Below, in pieces: positions 12,001 to 22,038 of a stretch of DNA of 64,000 nucleotides. A program made the position numbers and the translations under genes. The notes beneath the pieces were generated by a model. The model was not told where the DNA came from. It ran no database searches and was given only the letters and a program-made list of their open reading frames with translations. Within the stretch, counting starts at the first letter, position 1; every line of letters begins with the position of its first letter. The DNA is taken from assembly GCA_019096065.1 (NCBI GenBank), contig JAGUCH010000002.1:13714501-13778500 (forward strand), in the 5' to 3' direction. This stretch comes from Paracyclopina nana (taxonomy: Eukaryota; Arthropoda; Copepoda; Cyclopoida; Cyclopettidae).

Positions 12001-15000
12001 CACATCATCATTCGTTGAAAGGTAAGTGGCATCCCTGTTAAGCCAAAGGGTGCCCGAATATAGCTGTATTGGCCCTTTCCAGGTATAGTGAAAGCTGTGT
12101 AGGGTCTTGAAGATGGTGCCAATTGCATTTGGTGAAATCCGTGTCGAAGATCAAGCTGCGAAAACAAACGGGTACCTGATGATCCTATGTCATCCAAACA
12201 TTCAGAAATAAGAGGGAGTCTGTAGCTAGAGGGCTCTGTTTTTGCATTTAGGCCTCTATAATCCACCACTGGTCTCCAACCAGTACCCCCATCGGGCAGT
12301 TTCTTCGGCACACAACAAATACTTGAGTTCCAGGGAGAATCGCAGGGTTCCACGATGCCCATCTTAAGCCATTCTTCAATGCTTTTGTTGATTTCATCAA
12401 GATGTGACATGGGAATCTGGAATTGTCTGGCATGAACTGGTCGGTGGTCATGTAGGTCAATTTTGTGTTTCATCAGGGTGCAATCACCCAAGTCAAATTC
12501 TGAAGTGGAAATAACGTCAGAATTACGAAGTAAACACTTCAAGTAACTCTGACGTAAATTAGGAGGAAGATGATCAAGATTTGCATGCTTTAGAATATAG
12601 TCCTCCACCTGCCTAGAAGGCCTCCCCAAAACATTTTTATCATTTAAGAACACATCATGAACAGGGACAATCTTATCAACACTGAAAATTTGCCCCACAA
12701 AAGAACCCTTGTCTAACTCAATAGGCAATAATCCTGCATTTGTAACCTTAATATTAGCGATTCCTTGTTGATTAGAGCGGATGAGGCAATCTTCCTTGCA
12801 AAGCTGGGCGGCATCGCTTATTTGGAGACATCCTTCAAAGTGGCCTATTGGCGCATTGTCCTGGTTCTTTAGCTGCACAGAGATTGTAGCAACACTTCTG
12901 GCCGGTATGTACGTCTTCTTCTGAGTTCTCGCCTCAAGTTGTATCTTATTCGCAGAGCGGATCTCCATCGATATGGGATCATAAAACAAGCCGGTAGCAT
13001 GGATCAGGTCAATACCCACGATCCCATCAAGTGCGAGTCCCTCGCACACATAAAATGGCCACTTCAACTGTCGGCCTTCTATCATACAGTCTATTTCATA
13101 AAGTCCATTGATCCTTAAAGGGTTTCCGGAAGCACATGTTGCACGTAACATCGGAGCATTTGTAATTCTCTGAGGTCTTAGTTGGGGGGCAATTCTCCTG
13201 AATGCCATACGCGATAACAGGGAAATATTGGAGCCAGTGTCAAACAACATTTCAAAGGTGGCTCCAAGGCTGTGGATTGATACAAAAGGTCGTTTGGTAT
13301 TCTCATTCGAGGATAGCAGGCTGAAACTTGTGATTGCATGAAAAAGTTCAACGACCTTGCGACGACCAGTGGTGCGGAGCCCACCCTGGTCGTTTACCAG
13401 TTTAAAGGGTTGGAATGGTAGGAGGCACGAACTTCATTGACCTTCTTTGCCTCTTGCTCTGTTGCTCTCTTACTGCCAGGCCTTGGGTTGTACATGCCCT
13501 TAGCAGCATCTGCCTGCCTGGAAAAGCACTCAGCCTCAATATGATTCTTCTTGGTGCAATACCAGCAGACCACGTTGGCTCGGAACTGTCCACTTGCTGG
13601 ACCCCGCACTTGTCCTCGGGCTTGTCCTCGCACTTGTCCTCGGTCCTGTCCTCGCGCTCCATTTCCATTGATGAGATTTACAAGTGCTCCTAGTGTCAGA
13701 GGCTGGTCGTGAGGATTGCTCTCCTGAGCATTGTCGGCCTGCTCAACAGCATGGACTTCAGGGACTGGTACAGTGGCTTTCTTCTCACTTGACAATGAGG
13801 CCTCTACACGTTTCGCAACTTTGAAGATTTCTTTAAGGTCCGTGATGTCATGCACGATCACCTGCTTCTTGATGGCAGGTAACAGACCTTGAATAAACTT
13901 TCGCCGGCATGCGAACACATATGCGCTCCTCTTGCACATTTCTACGGCAGCGTCATTTGTGGCGTACTCGCCCTCACCAAGGACGATGAAAGTCTCCATC
14001 AGGGTCATGACTCCAGTTTTTACACGGTCGTAGAAATCCCGCACGGATTCTGATGCCTCCTGCACCAGGCTGTCCTCGATTGCGGACTGTTCGGCTAAAG
14101 TGGCCTCATGATGCCAATGATCCAGGAACTCCTTCTTCAGACCAGATGTTCCACTCCACTGTTTAGGAGCAAATCCCTCTTCCTTTAGGGTGTTATACCA
14201 TTGTGCTGCCTTGGCCTTGAGTGCCATGGCAGCGTACATGGCCGTCATTTCGTCTGTCCACCGTTGCGGCTGTCCAGCTGGGATGTTGTCGTTGGCAAGG
14301 GCTCTTAAATCGTCGATCCTCCTAGCCCATGCTCGTGCTTGCAGCTTGTCAACTGCCGGGTCACCACTAAATTCAGGCACATCAATTGCCTTGATATTAC
14401 GTTGAGCCATGGTGAACAGATTTTGTTGGGGAAATGCGGAGGTTTCTGTGTTATCGTCTTGTGGTGGAGCAGTAGCTTGAATTGTGCCTTGTGACGAAGC
14501 CTCTTCGTAATATTCCTCCTCAAAATATTCGTCCTCACTATCAGCCATTTAAATAGAACACAGCATCACTCACACTTCATTCCCTCCAGGGCTGTAGGTA
14601 AGTGGCTGCCACCAGTTGTTGTGTATTTGGTGTTGTATAGCGATACCTGACTTCTCTCGTACAAAGCCACAACTGAGTTTATTTCTCAACCAAGCACTGT
14701 ATATACAATGTACTGTCAAGGTGAAATCGCATTGCACATCCTGCTAGGTGAAAGTGTGGTTAGGCAGCGCGGCTCGTACTATGCTACTATACTACTGAAG
14801 GATGACGCGCTAGCGCCATGAATGGTGAAAGTTATAAAAACATAACAACTTTCACTGATTGGCTTTTAAACAACATACGGCGTTATTTCCAAATAATTGC
14901 ATTTATGCAATTCGCGTATTTCCTAATGGTAACTTAATGATCAAGGAGTACCTAAATTAATGAAACTCTCGCGAATTTGATTGAGCCATTGAACTTTCGC

Positions 15001-15764
15001 TCAATTTTATTATTTGTCATTTCAGGTCTAGAGCAGCTCCTCCAAGCTCAACTTGTTCTACTTGCTATTGTCAAACGTGTGGAGAAGACTCTGCTTCTGC
15101 TACCTGTTATTCATGTGGATCGGAATACAGTTCAGGTCTTGAAAGGCAGCCTTCGATCAAGAGCATCTCGAGGATTGGTGAGCGGACCTTGGCCCTCATA
15201 GACACTGACTCAGATTCCTCACTGGGATCCTTTGGCTCCATCGAGAGTCCCAAAACTGCTTGGAGAAAAATGGACAAGTCTACCAAAAACGTGATTGAAG
15301 ACACACAAGATGATGAGGATGACACGACTTCTATTATGTCTGACTCTTCTGTGGCCTCTGTTATTGAAGCTGTCAAGAAAGCCACAGAAACAGGAAATTC
15401 TGGCAGAGGAGAGGCCAATGATGGCTACTACCGAAAGCCGAATACCGTGTCAGCAGCAGGAGCTATCTATGGGTTCACGTTGAAAAGGAAGCAGGATTTG
15501 CCAGGTTCACCATCTTTGCAATTGAACTCTACCACTAGATCACGCCCGAGTTTTCGTCAATACAATGCCACTGTGACTTCGAGGCAATCCCACATCTCGC
15601 TGGACTCACTGACCTCACCTCTGAGCAGCTTGACTTTGCTGCAAGGCCAGAATGGAAGCAGTAACAACATTGATTCCACTGTGACCACTTTAAATAGGAA
15701 TAGGGGGCCAAGACCAGCCTACTCGGATGCCAACATGCAACACTCCCTTGGTTATTTGCCTTGA
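3009..15764 (+). CDS. Large PTB-domain protein, 8 exons, 1423 aa
   Basis: Exons: 3009-3244, 3330-3606, 3887-5188, 6106-6302, 6369-6603, 6666-7142, 7199-8007, 15026-15764; lengths sum to 1424 codons and every junction is GT-AG. Residues ~1-540 are basic, Ser/Arg-rich and probably disordered. Residues ~545-745 form a phosphotyrosine-binding (PTB/PID) domain, opening with HVSYLGSITL and containing the strand-helix pattern around IFNVFTSIAVWAAVRFVH. The C-terminal half is low-complexity with Cys-rich patches: NCCSECGY (exon 7) and TCSTCYCQTCGEDS and ATCYSCGS (exon 8). PTB domains dock NPxY-type tails of receptors, so a cytoplasmic adaptor role is inferred. I cannot name the orthologue. Intron 7 (7018 bp) is long only because it carries a Gypsy element. 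The start at 3009 is the first ATG of the open exon. Confidence 0.85.
5324..5696. repeat. Degenerate inverted-repeat element in intron 3 of the PTB gene
   Basis: The ends resemble each other in inverted orientation: GTAGCCAGATGT near 5331 and the complement of ACATCTGGTTAC near 5680. The inside repeats AAATAGCCAC at about 5350, 5653 and 5672. A direct repeat of about 24 bp (AAAATTTGATCCAATTTTCGG) sits at 5395-5442. This looks like an old non-autonomous DNA transposon, but no clear target duplication was found. Confidence 0.35.
8944..9174 (-). repeat. 3' LTR of the Gypsy element
   Basis: A 231-bp repeat reading identically to 14617-14847. In element orientation it begins TGTTATG and ends ACACAACA. 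A purine-rich stretch (TTGGGAGGGA on the minus strand, about 9175-9184) abuts it and is the likely polypurine tract priming plus-strand synthesis. Confidence 0.95.
9334..13399 (-). pseudogene. pol: Gypsy Pol polyprotein, frameshifted in integrase
   Basis: Reading leftwards, Pol lies in the -1 frame relative to Gag. The protease active site (DTGS) is near 13245. Reverse transcriptase carries the catalytic YLDDVLV near 11960. RNase H has the YVDAS and YTDHKPL motifs near 11510-11280. Integrase has a His-His-Cys-Cys zinc region near 10850-10760 and the first catalytic Asp in the ITDSFSKY segment. The main open frame runs to a stop at 10452. The rest of integrase continues in a second frame (to about 10215), then in a third frame (to 9422). 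A further tail with a basic RGRPKKK end lies in another frame down to 9334. These breaks point to single-base indels, either real decay or assembly error. Confidence 0.9.
13394..14548 (-). CDS. gag: Gypsy Gag protein, 384 aa
   Basis: A complete frame from ATG at 14548. It has an acidic N-terminus, a helical capsid-like middle with many Trp/Ala, and one CCHC zinc knuckle of the form C-x2-C-x4-H-x4-C (CWYCTKKNHIEAEC) near 13560. Immediately before the knuckle is a short array of GQVRGQ-type basic repeats, probably helping RNA binding. Gag packages the element RNA. The frame ends TAA at 13394-13396, just after a TTTAAAC heptamer that probably drives Gag-Pol frameshifting. Confidence 0.93.
   Translation of the reverse strand: MADSEDEYFEEEYYEEASSQGTIQATAPPQDDNTETSAFPQQNLFTMAQRNIKAIDVPEFSGDPAVDKLQARAWARRIDDLRALANDNIPAGQPQRWTDEMTAMYAAMALKAKAAQWYNTLKEEGFAPKQWSGTSGLKKEFLDHWHHEATLAEQSAIEDSLVQEASESVRDFYDRVKTGVMTLMETFIVLGEGEYATNDAAVEMCKRSAYVFACRRKFIQGLLPAIKKQVIVHDITDLKEIFKVAKRVEASLSSEKKATVPVPEVHAVEQADNAQESNPHDQPLTLGALVNLINGNGARGQDRGQVRGQARGQVRGPASGQFRANVVCWYCTKKNHIEAECFSRQADAAKGMYNPRPGSKRATEQEAKKVNEVRASYHSNPLNW
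13400..13406 (-). promoter_or_regulatory. Gag-Pol -1 ribosomal frameshift heptamer TTTAAAC
   Basis: On the element strand the last Gag codons read CCT TTA AAC TGG TAA, giving the canonical X-XXY-YYZ slip site T TTA AAC ending 4 nt before the stop codon. Slipping back one base enters the frame that runs without a stop into the DTG protease motif. The site and frame relation are directly visible; a downstream stimulatory structure was not evaluated. Confidence 0.85.
14617..14847 (-). repeat. 5' LTR of the Gypsy element
   Basis: A 231-bp repeat identical by eye to 8944-9174. In element orientation the internal region after it begins ACTGGTGGCAGCCAC. The TGG two bases in is the expected start of a tRNA primer-binding site, but I could not assign the tRNA. 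The element's promoter should lie in this repeat, directing transcription away from the PTB gene's sense strand. Confidence 0.93.
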
Positions 15765-16204
15765 AATCTTATTCAATGTAAATTTTAAAGTGCCAATAAT
15801 TAATTACTACTGTACTTCAATTTTGGCCTGTAATGGCTGTAACAATTACAACAATTAATATGATTACTCTATTATATGCTACTTTTCTTAGCAAATTGTG
15901 GATCAGTCTTTATATATGCGAATATTGATAACGTGAAAATTCGGCATGGATTGAAAAACGTGCAACCTCGTAGAATCATGCAGCAGACAACGAAGCAGCA
16001 AAAGAGGCCATGCATTTTTAATGTAGACAGCAAAATTTTTCCCTCCTGTGGCAAAACAACCGAAAGTGGTCTAAGACTCAAAGTACGAAGATAAAAGAGC
16101 GCTCGAGCTCCTATCGCTGAGCATCAAGGACACGTGACACTAGCAGGTTTTTCTGCCAGCTTAGTAGCTAACCTAGCCGTCAGTTTCATTGACAACAAGG
16201 CACT
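15765..16204. other. Intergenic between PTB gene and SUOX
   Basis: 440 bp of AT-rich sequence holding the 3' UTR of the PTB gene and the 5' leader of the sulfite oxidase gene. No other coding or RNA signal was recognised. Confidence 0.5.
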
Positions 16205-18025
16205 ATGAGGAGGTCAGGTCCGCTCTTGTTGTCCCAAATGGCAAGGGTGACTTCAGGCCGGTCGTCCAGACACTTGTCGTTGTCTGCGGTGGCCTGTCAA
16301 CATCAATACGAACAGAACAATCACAATTATGGCCGAAATCATGGGGTCCTGGCTGCTGCGCTTGCATCGAGTGCAGTAGGGCTTTGGTACTTATGGGAGA
16401 ATGTCAAAAAAGTCGAGGCCAGGGAGGCTAAAAAGCCTAGCAAGGAGGAAGTGTTAACCAAAACTGGTGAGAGGCGAGCAGGATTGCCTCAGTACAGGAA
16501 AACAGAAGTGGCAGAGCATCACTCTGAGGAAGACCGAATCTGGGTCACGTTCAAGCATGGCGTTTATGACATCACAGACTTTGTACCCAAGCACCCTGGA
16601 GCTAAAAACATCCTCATGGCTGCTGGGGGGTCACTTGAGCCCTTCTGGAATTTGTATGCAGTCCATCAGCACAATCCTCAAGTAAAAAAACTAATTATCT
16701 AATAATCCCTTTTAATTGCCAATTAGCGCTATAATTGAAAAAAAAATGATTCTCGTAGGTGTACACTATGCTGGAAGAGTACAGGATTGGCAATCTTTAC
16801 ATCGAGGATGTCAAGGAAAACGAGGAGCTTGCCAAAGCTACAGATCCCTACATTTTGGAGCCAAAACGCAATCCAGGTCTGGCAGTTTTGAGCATGAAGC
16901 CTTTCAACGCTGAAACGCCACTTGAGGTACTTGCTGACCACTTTTACACGCCCAACGAGTGGTTTTATGTGAGAAACCACTTGCCCACACCCGATGTGAC
17001 TGAGGAGGAGTACGAATTGGACGTGGAAATTGAGGGCCATGTTCACGAAGTCCTGTTCAAGCTGAGTGACTTGAAGACCAAGTTCAAGAAGGCTGAAATC
17101 ACTTCGGCCATTCAATGTGGTGGCAATCGTAGGGCAGAGATGCACGTCATCAAACCTATCAAAGGTCTCGGCTGGAAAGGTGGTGCGATTGGAAATGCCA
17201 AATGGGGAGGAGTTAGGTAAATATATGCTTAGAATTAAGCCAAAGTTAATCAGCAAAATTCCTAAAGGTGGGCTATTTTTAAATTGATGTACTTTTATCA
17301 GGCTGTCAGACATTTTAGCTGACTACGACCTCTCTGGTGTCAAGCATGTGCAATTCGAAGGGTATGACCAAGGCAGCGATGGCTCACCTTATGGAGCCTC
17401 CATTCCCATCGGAAAAGCCATGTCTGGTGACGTGCTCTTGGCTTATGAAATGAACGGTGAAACTCTGCCACGTGACCATGGCTACCCTATTCGAGTGGTT
17501 GCCTCTGGAGTCGTGGGAGCTCGCAATGTGAAATGGCTCAAAAAAATCATATTGAGCAAAGAGGAGTCACATTCTCATTGGCAGAGGAATGACTACAAGG
17601 GATTCAATCCTTCTGTGGACTGGGATAATGTTGACTTCACAAAAAGCCCGTCCATTCAGGGCATGCCCATCACTTCAGTCATCTGCCATTCCAAGTTGCA
17701 CAGGGGGCAACTAGAGCTGAAGGGCTATGCCTGGGCTGGTGGTGGCAACCGCGTTATTCGCATTGACTTGACCATTGACAAGGGCGAGACTTGGTTTGAA
17801 GGCAAGATTGAAAAGCAAGAAGAGGATGAGGAACCTCGCCATTTTGGCTGGTCATTGTGGAGTGCTTCAGTTCCGGTTGGTCAGAAGACTGACAAAGTAG
17901 AAGTCTGGTGCAAAGCTGTCGACTCTAATTACAACTCTCAGCCTGAGTCCTTTGAAAATATTTGGAATTTGAGGGGCGTCAACTCGAATGCGTATCACAA
18001 GCTAGTTGTCAATAAGGAAGACTAA
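16205..18025 (+). CDS. SUOX: Sulfite oxidase, mitochondrial
   Basis: Exons 16205-16681, 16759-17216 and 17302-18025 give 552 aa, close to the ~545 aa of the animal enzyme. It oxidises sulfite to sulfate in the mitochondrial intermembrane space, passing electrons to cytochrome c, as the last step of Cys/Met breakdown. The N-terminus is Arg/Ser-rich followed by a hydrophobic segment (GVLAAALASSAVGLWYL), as in a bipartite presequence. A cytochrome b5 heme domain (ITDFVPKHPGA, then WNLYAVH) occupies ~90-160. The molybdopterin domain follows, with the Cys ligand in IQCGGNRR, then the dimerisation domain. Exon phases are clean. The gene is convergent with SEM1 (177 bp between stops). Confidence 0.95.
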
Positions 18026-18202
18026 AATTAAGTTATGCTATTTATTTTTTAAGAAGTTTTGATATGATGAAAACTGAACTAAACGTGTCTCTTTTTACCG
18101 AGTAGAAAACTCAATTGCGGCTTGGGTTATGATTATTTAGAGGAATTTCGTGAGCTATATTTACTTGAAACAGCGTGTATTCGGTACAAAAGCTTTTGTT
18201 TT

Positions 18203-18536
18203 TTAAGATTCCATCTTCATTCCTTGGTTCTCTAATTCGGTCCTGCATAGATAATTTTGACCAGTTTAGCCAGGGAGAAATTTAAAAATCGGCTTGAAGC
18301 TCACCTTAATTGAGTGGAGAAGTCGTCTTCGATAGCATCATCGTCCCAATTGTCTTCCCACACATTCACATCGCTTTGATCTTCATGTTTTGAATCCCAT
18401 TCTAAAATTTGACTTAAGGTTGCTTACTCTTTACTCTAAGGGAAAACGCTAAACACAGACCTTCGGCGGGAAATTCCTCGAACTCGTCATCCTCCTCAAG
18501 AAGACCAAGATCAACTGCTTTCTTCTCTGCACTCAT
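18203..18536 (-). CDS. SEM1: SEM1/DSS1, 26S proteasome small acidic subunit, 70 aa
   Basis: Three small exons: 18461-18536, 18305-18401 and 18203-18242. They encode 70 aa, the same length as the human protein. The start [20 protein letters not shown] and the acidic-aromatic core [15 protein letters not shown] are hallmarks of DSS1, followed by the short C-terminal helix [12 protein letters not shown]. The protein is an intrinsically disordered subunit of the proteasome lid, of BRCA2-type recombination complexes and of the TREX-2 mRNA export complex. The exons are too short to stand out as open frames but the splice sites are canonical. It is divergent from VPS29 with 614 bp between starts. 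Confidence 0.95.
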
Positions 18537-19150
18537 TTTTGGCTTTAGTAAACAGCAGGCGAGTTGACGAGAATTTATCGCGACTTTGCTTTTGATGTGT
18601 TGTGATTTCGTGACTTAACAAGATTTATTCGTTGAAGTGCGTACAGCGTACAGTCTCCAGATATCTCGCTTTTTTATTGCCAAATTTTATCGCAAAACGC
18701 CCAATATAATTTCCAATAAACGTACCTTATTCGTTAGTAGTTATGGAGATCGAGATTGTAGTATGAAAAACCAAATAAAGTTTTATCAAACCTTGAAATC
18801 TTTCACAAGTTTCGATAAATATCAGTTATCTTAATTGAAGCTCACAAATAACGCTGCGAAATTAATTTCACCCGTAAAGCACTTTTTGAGGCTTCACCCT
18901 CAAAATGAATTTCTCTGATTATATTTCACCTCACCGTTTTTTCTCCAATCATACATAGCTTCAAAGTCTAATCTAAAATGCAGAACTATTAAAATAGCGT
19001 CATTCAAATAATTTTCGAACAAATATTTTCGAACAAAAAGATGATTTTCTGTGTCTTGACCTCTTTCCGGTCAATGACGCATATTTGTAAACAGGCTCTT
19101 TAACTTCGGGAGTTTTTTTTAAAGCCTTTGAAGGAACGTAGAAAAGAAGC
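18537..19150. promoter_or_regulatory. Shared 5' region of SEM1 and VPS29
   Basis: 614 bp between two outward-facing start codons, AT-rich with no convincing coding frame. It must contain both promoters. Specific elements were not identified, so bidirectionality is inferred from layout only. Confidence 0.45.
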
Positions 19151-19811
19151 ATGCTTGTTTTGGTTCTTGGGGATCTCCACATTCCCCACCGCTCGGCTTC
19201 GTTACCATCAAAGTTCAAAAAGCTTTTGGTACCCGGCCGAATTCAGCACATCCTCTGCACAGGTAAGAATTTACGTCATGTCAATTCTGACAGCCACTAA
19301 AGCGTATCTTTTCAGGAAACTTGTGTTCAAAAGACAGCTTTGACTACTTGAAAACTCTAGCTACCGATGTGCACATTGTTAGAGGAGACTTCGATGACAA
19401 CAGTGCTTGGCCCGAGCAAAAGGTCGTCACTGTGGGCCAGTTCAAAATCGGCCTGTGTCACGGCCACCAAATTGTTCCTTGGGGCGATGCCGAAGGTACT
19501 TGAGGATACATTCAAAAAATCTCTAGCTTACAGCTATTTATGTTTCCATTTCAGCTTTGGCCACTATGAATCGCCAATTGGATTGCGACATTTTGATTTC
19601 TGGACACACCCACAAATTTGAGGCATATGAGCACGAGAACCGGTTCTATGTCAACCCTGGTTCAATTACAGGAGCATACAGCGCCCTTGAGAGCGATTTA
19701 ACACCCTCCTTTATACTGATGGACATTCAAAGTGCCACTGTCGTCACCTATGTCTACCAACTGATAGATGATGAGGTCAAAGTGGAACGCATCGAGTACA
19801 AGAAGGCATAA
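19151..19811 (+). CDS. VPS29: VPS29, retromer subunit
   Basis: Exons 19151-19262, 19316-19495 and 19555-19811 encode 182 aa, the usual length. VPS29 is a calcineurin-like phosphoesterase fold that acts as a scaffold in the endosomal retromer with VPS35 and VPS26, recycling cargo to the Golgi and plasma membrane. The fold's metal-site motifs are present: GDLHIPHR near residue 7, [25 protein letters not shown] and [11 protein letters not shown]. The start at 19151 gives the conserved [14 protein letters not shown]; an upstream ATG at 19128 is in another frame. Confidence 0.97.
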
Positions 19812-20008
19812 GACACCTGCATTCACGTTTTCCCTTACTGTGATTTATCAAGTTTGTTTTCAAGTATGCTACCATTATTGTGAGGTAATTTATTTGCTTT
19901 AGGGCCGGGGCTTCAGAAATAGAGGCCACTCAAAAAGTTGATCACCAAAACTAAATTGTCGAATTACATGTGCATTTGTGCATGACTTTACGTATTCGTG
20001 AAAAGCAC

Positions 20009-21386
20009 TCATGATATGGCCTGCTTTTCTGAGCCTTTCAGGTCCATTTTTCCGTTTTTCCCTATGGATGCGGGTAGTATTTCCTTTTGAGCTCTGCTTG
20101 CCATTTCGAGTTGTCTCACGCGAGCATAGGCTGCACTCCCGAACAGCACGACCACATTAGATACCCACCACATAAATGACTTGATCTCGGCATTCACTTG
20201 AGTCGCTAAAACAGTTTGAGCTGCGGCCTTGGCCGTTCCTGATATGTTGTGAGTCAGCGGAGACGTCACCTGCATCAGACGTTATTTAAAAATGTTCAAT
20301 TTGCCGAGAGCTACCAACTAGAATCGCGATTACCTTAACTTGTAAGCCTGTGACGTAGCCGATAGCGCAACCAAATATCCCTCCCAGTGTCATTAGCAGC
20401 CAAAAAGAGGGAGAGAACAAACCATGAAATGCCATAACAACTGGGAATTCCCCAAACATGGCCATGAGAGGTATGAAGAGAAGCATTGCATTTACATTGT
20501 TGTAAAATGTAAGCAGCCATACATTGCCATCAACGACTGGCAAAATTCTCTTGATGAATATCGCATAGAGTGAGACAAAGACTGATGCGAGCACTCCATA
20601 TATTGTTCCACTCACAGACAGGGTGCCTAATCACTCAGGATTAATATCATATCAGGACATAATTAGGAAAATTTAATTTGTATACCACTCTCATGCTCTT
20701 GATCAATGCCCAGCCAAAATCCAACAATGATGACAACGCAGCAAATGACAGCACGCGTAGATGTTTTCTCCCCCAAGAACAGGTAAGTGAGAATGACATT
20801 GAAAACGGTAGTAAGTGAACGGCCGATGTAATAGAAGGAGACTCCAACGAATTTCAAGCACAGATTGTTGAAAGTGATCATCGCCACAAATACAACCGAT
20901 AATGGCAATACTTTCTTCAGGGTTGTCGCAGTCATTGGGACTGGTTGACCACTTGACAGCGACTCTCCTGTCAGTGATGGCATGGATACGATGCCATAGC
21001 ATGCAGCAGCAGTTACTGCGCATTGAAAGCAAGTGATGAAGAGAGGAGCATCCACACTGGCCGTCCCACTCAAGAGAGCTTTGTTCAAAAATACCAAGGT
21101 TATGGAAACAATCCTAAAGCATAAAAAGAAATGTCCTCAAAAGTAATACGATTGAAATCGTTTGGCATTACCAGTAGAGAGCAACAACACACAAAATCTT
21201 TGTGTATCGTTTTGCCAACGAGTTACTGCCACCGTTCATGGTTGGTGATTGCTCGGACAGTTGTCTCATTAGCACCTTGAGTTTCTTCGTGTTTTCATTG
21301 GGCTGAATCGCTGCCATCGGGCTGTCTACATCGGTTTTAGCAATAAGTTTATCATTTGCACCTGCTGCTTCACTTACAGACGTCAT
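20009..21386 (-). CDS. SLC35C1: GDP-fucose transporter (SLC35C1 family)
   Basis: Exons 21172-21386, 20686-21113, 20334-20626 and 20009-20269 encode 398 aa. A polar N-terminal tail of ~65 residues precedes about ten hydrophobic segments of the nucleotide-sugar/triose-phosphate transporter fold. Segments such as [18 protein letters not shown] and [14 protein letters not shown] match the Golgi GDP-fucose transporter. It exchanges cytosolic GDP-fucose for GMP to feed fucosyltransferases, including those acting on Notch. The C-terminal tail is basic. It is divergent from PRKCSH (652 bp between starts) and convergent with VPS29 (197 bp between stops). Confidence 0.92.
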
Positions 21387-22038
21387 GAGAAAAGCCTGTT
21401 CAGCTTAATCCCGCATTAACAAGAATCACTAGCAACTTCTCAAAGCCGCGGAAAGTTTATGCGTAGCCAGGGTTTGAGAGAGCCAACAGGTTAACAAGCG
21501 TCTGTCTCTTTCGTTGTCAAAATTATCGGTTTGTCACTTTGTTATGTGAATTTCGGACGCGAACACAAACTCAAATTCCAACAAGGAATTTGAAATTGAA
21601 ATGAATTTCTTGCATAAAATCGCTTAAAGTTAAATGCAAGAAAGCATTTTTTTATTTATTTCTTAGAGTAAAACTTTGCGGTTATTTTCTTACTTTTTTG
21701 TGGAAAACAAAGCAACACAGTTTTTTTTGGGCCTAATTTCTGCTTGCTCGATACTTAGCTCTTGGCAGTATTTTACGTCAAAATGCTGAGTACCAAACAA
21801 ATGTAGCAACTAAATTTCGACTCGCTGAAAACCTGGTGCTCGAGATTATTTTACTAAGTAACTATATCATTTTGGCATTCACTATTGCAAAGAAAGGGGA
21901 AAAATATTCAAAATTCATATTTGTTACGCGTTCCGTAAAATTCGCCAAAAATGTACTACATTCATTGTTTTTGTTTGTTTAACTGTAATTCTGCGTGAGT
22001 TGTTTTGTCCACCTAGAACCAAAATAAGCAGCTTTAAA
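21387..22038. promoter_or_regulatory. Shared 5' region of SLC35C1 and PRKCSH
   Basis: 652 bp between divergent starts, AT-rich, without a coding frame of note. It must hold both promoters. Motifs were not resolved by eye. Confidence 0.4.

Larger units (their letters stand above)
8944..14847 (-). mobile_element. Full-length Ty3/Gypsy LTR retrotransposon, antisense in an intron
   Basis: Two 231-bp direct repeats (8944-9174 and 14617-14847) flank a 5.4-kb internal region that codes on the minus strand for Gag then Pol in the order protease, reverse transcriptase, RNase H, integrase, the Gypsy order. In element orientation the LTRs start TG and end CA. The flanking host bases give a 4-bp duplication ACTT (ACTTT if the element is taken to begin one base later). 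The LTRs look identical base for base, which implies a recent insertion. The element lies wholly inside intron 7 of the PTB gene in opposite orientation. At least two frameshifts break the integrase part, so this copy as read is not autonomous. Confidence 0.95.
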
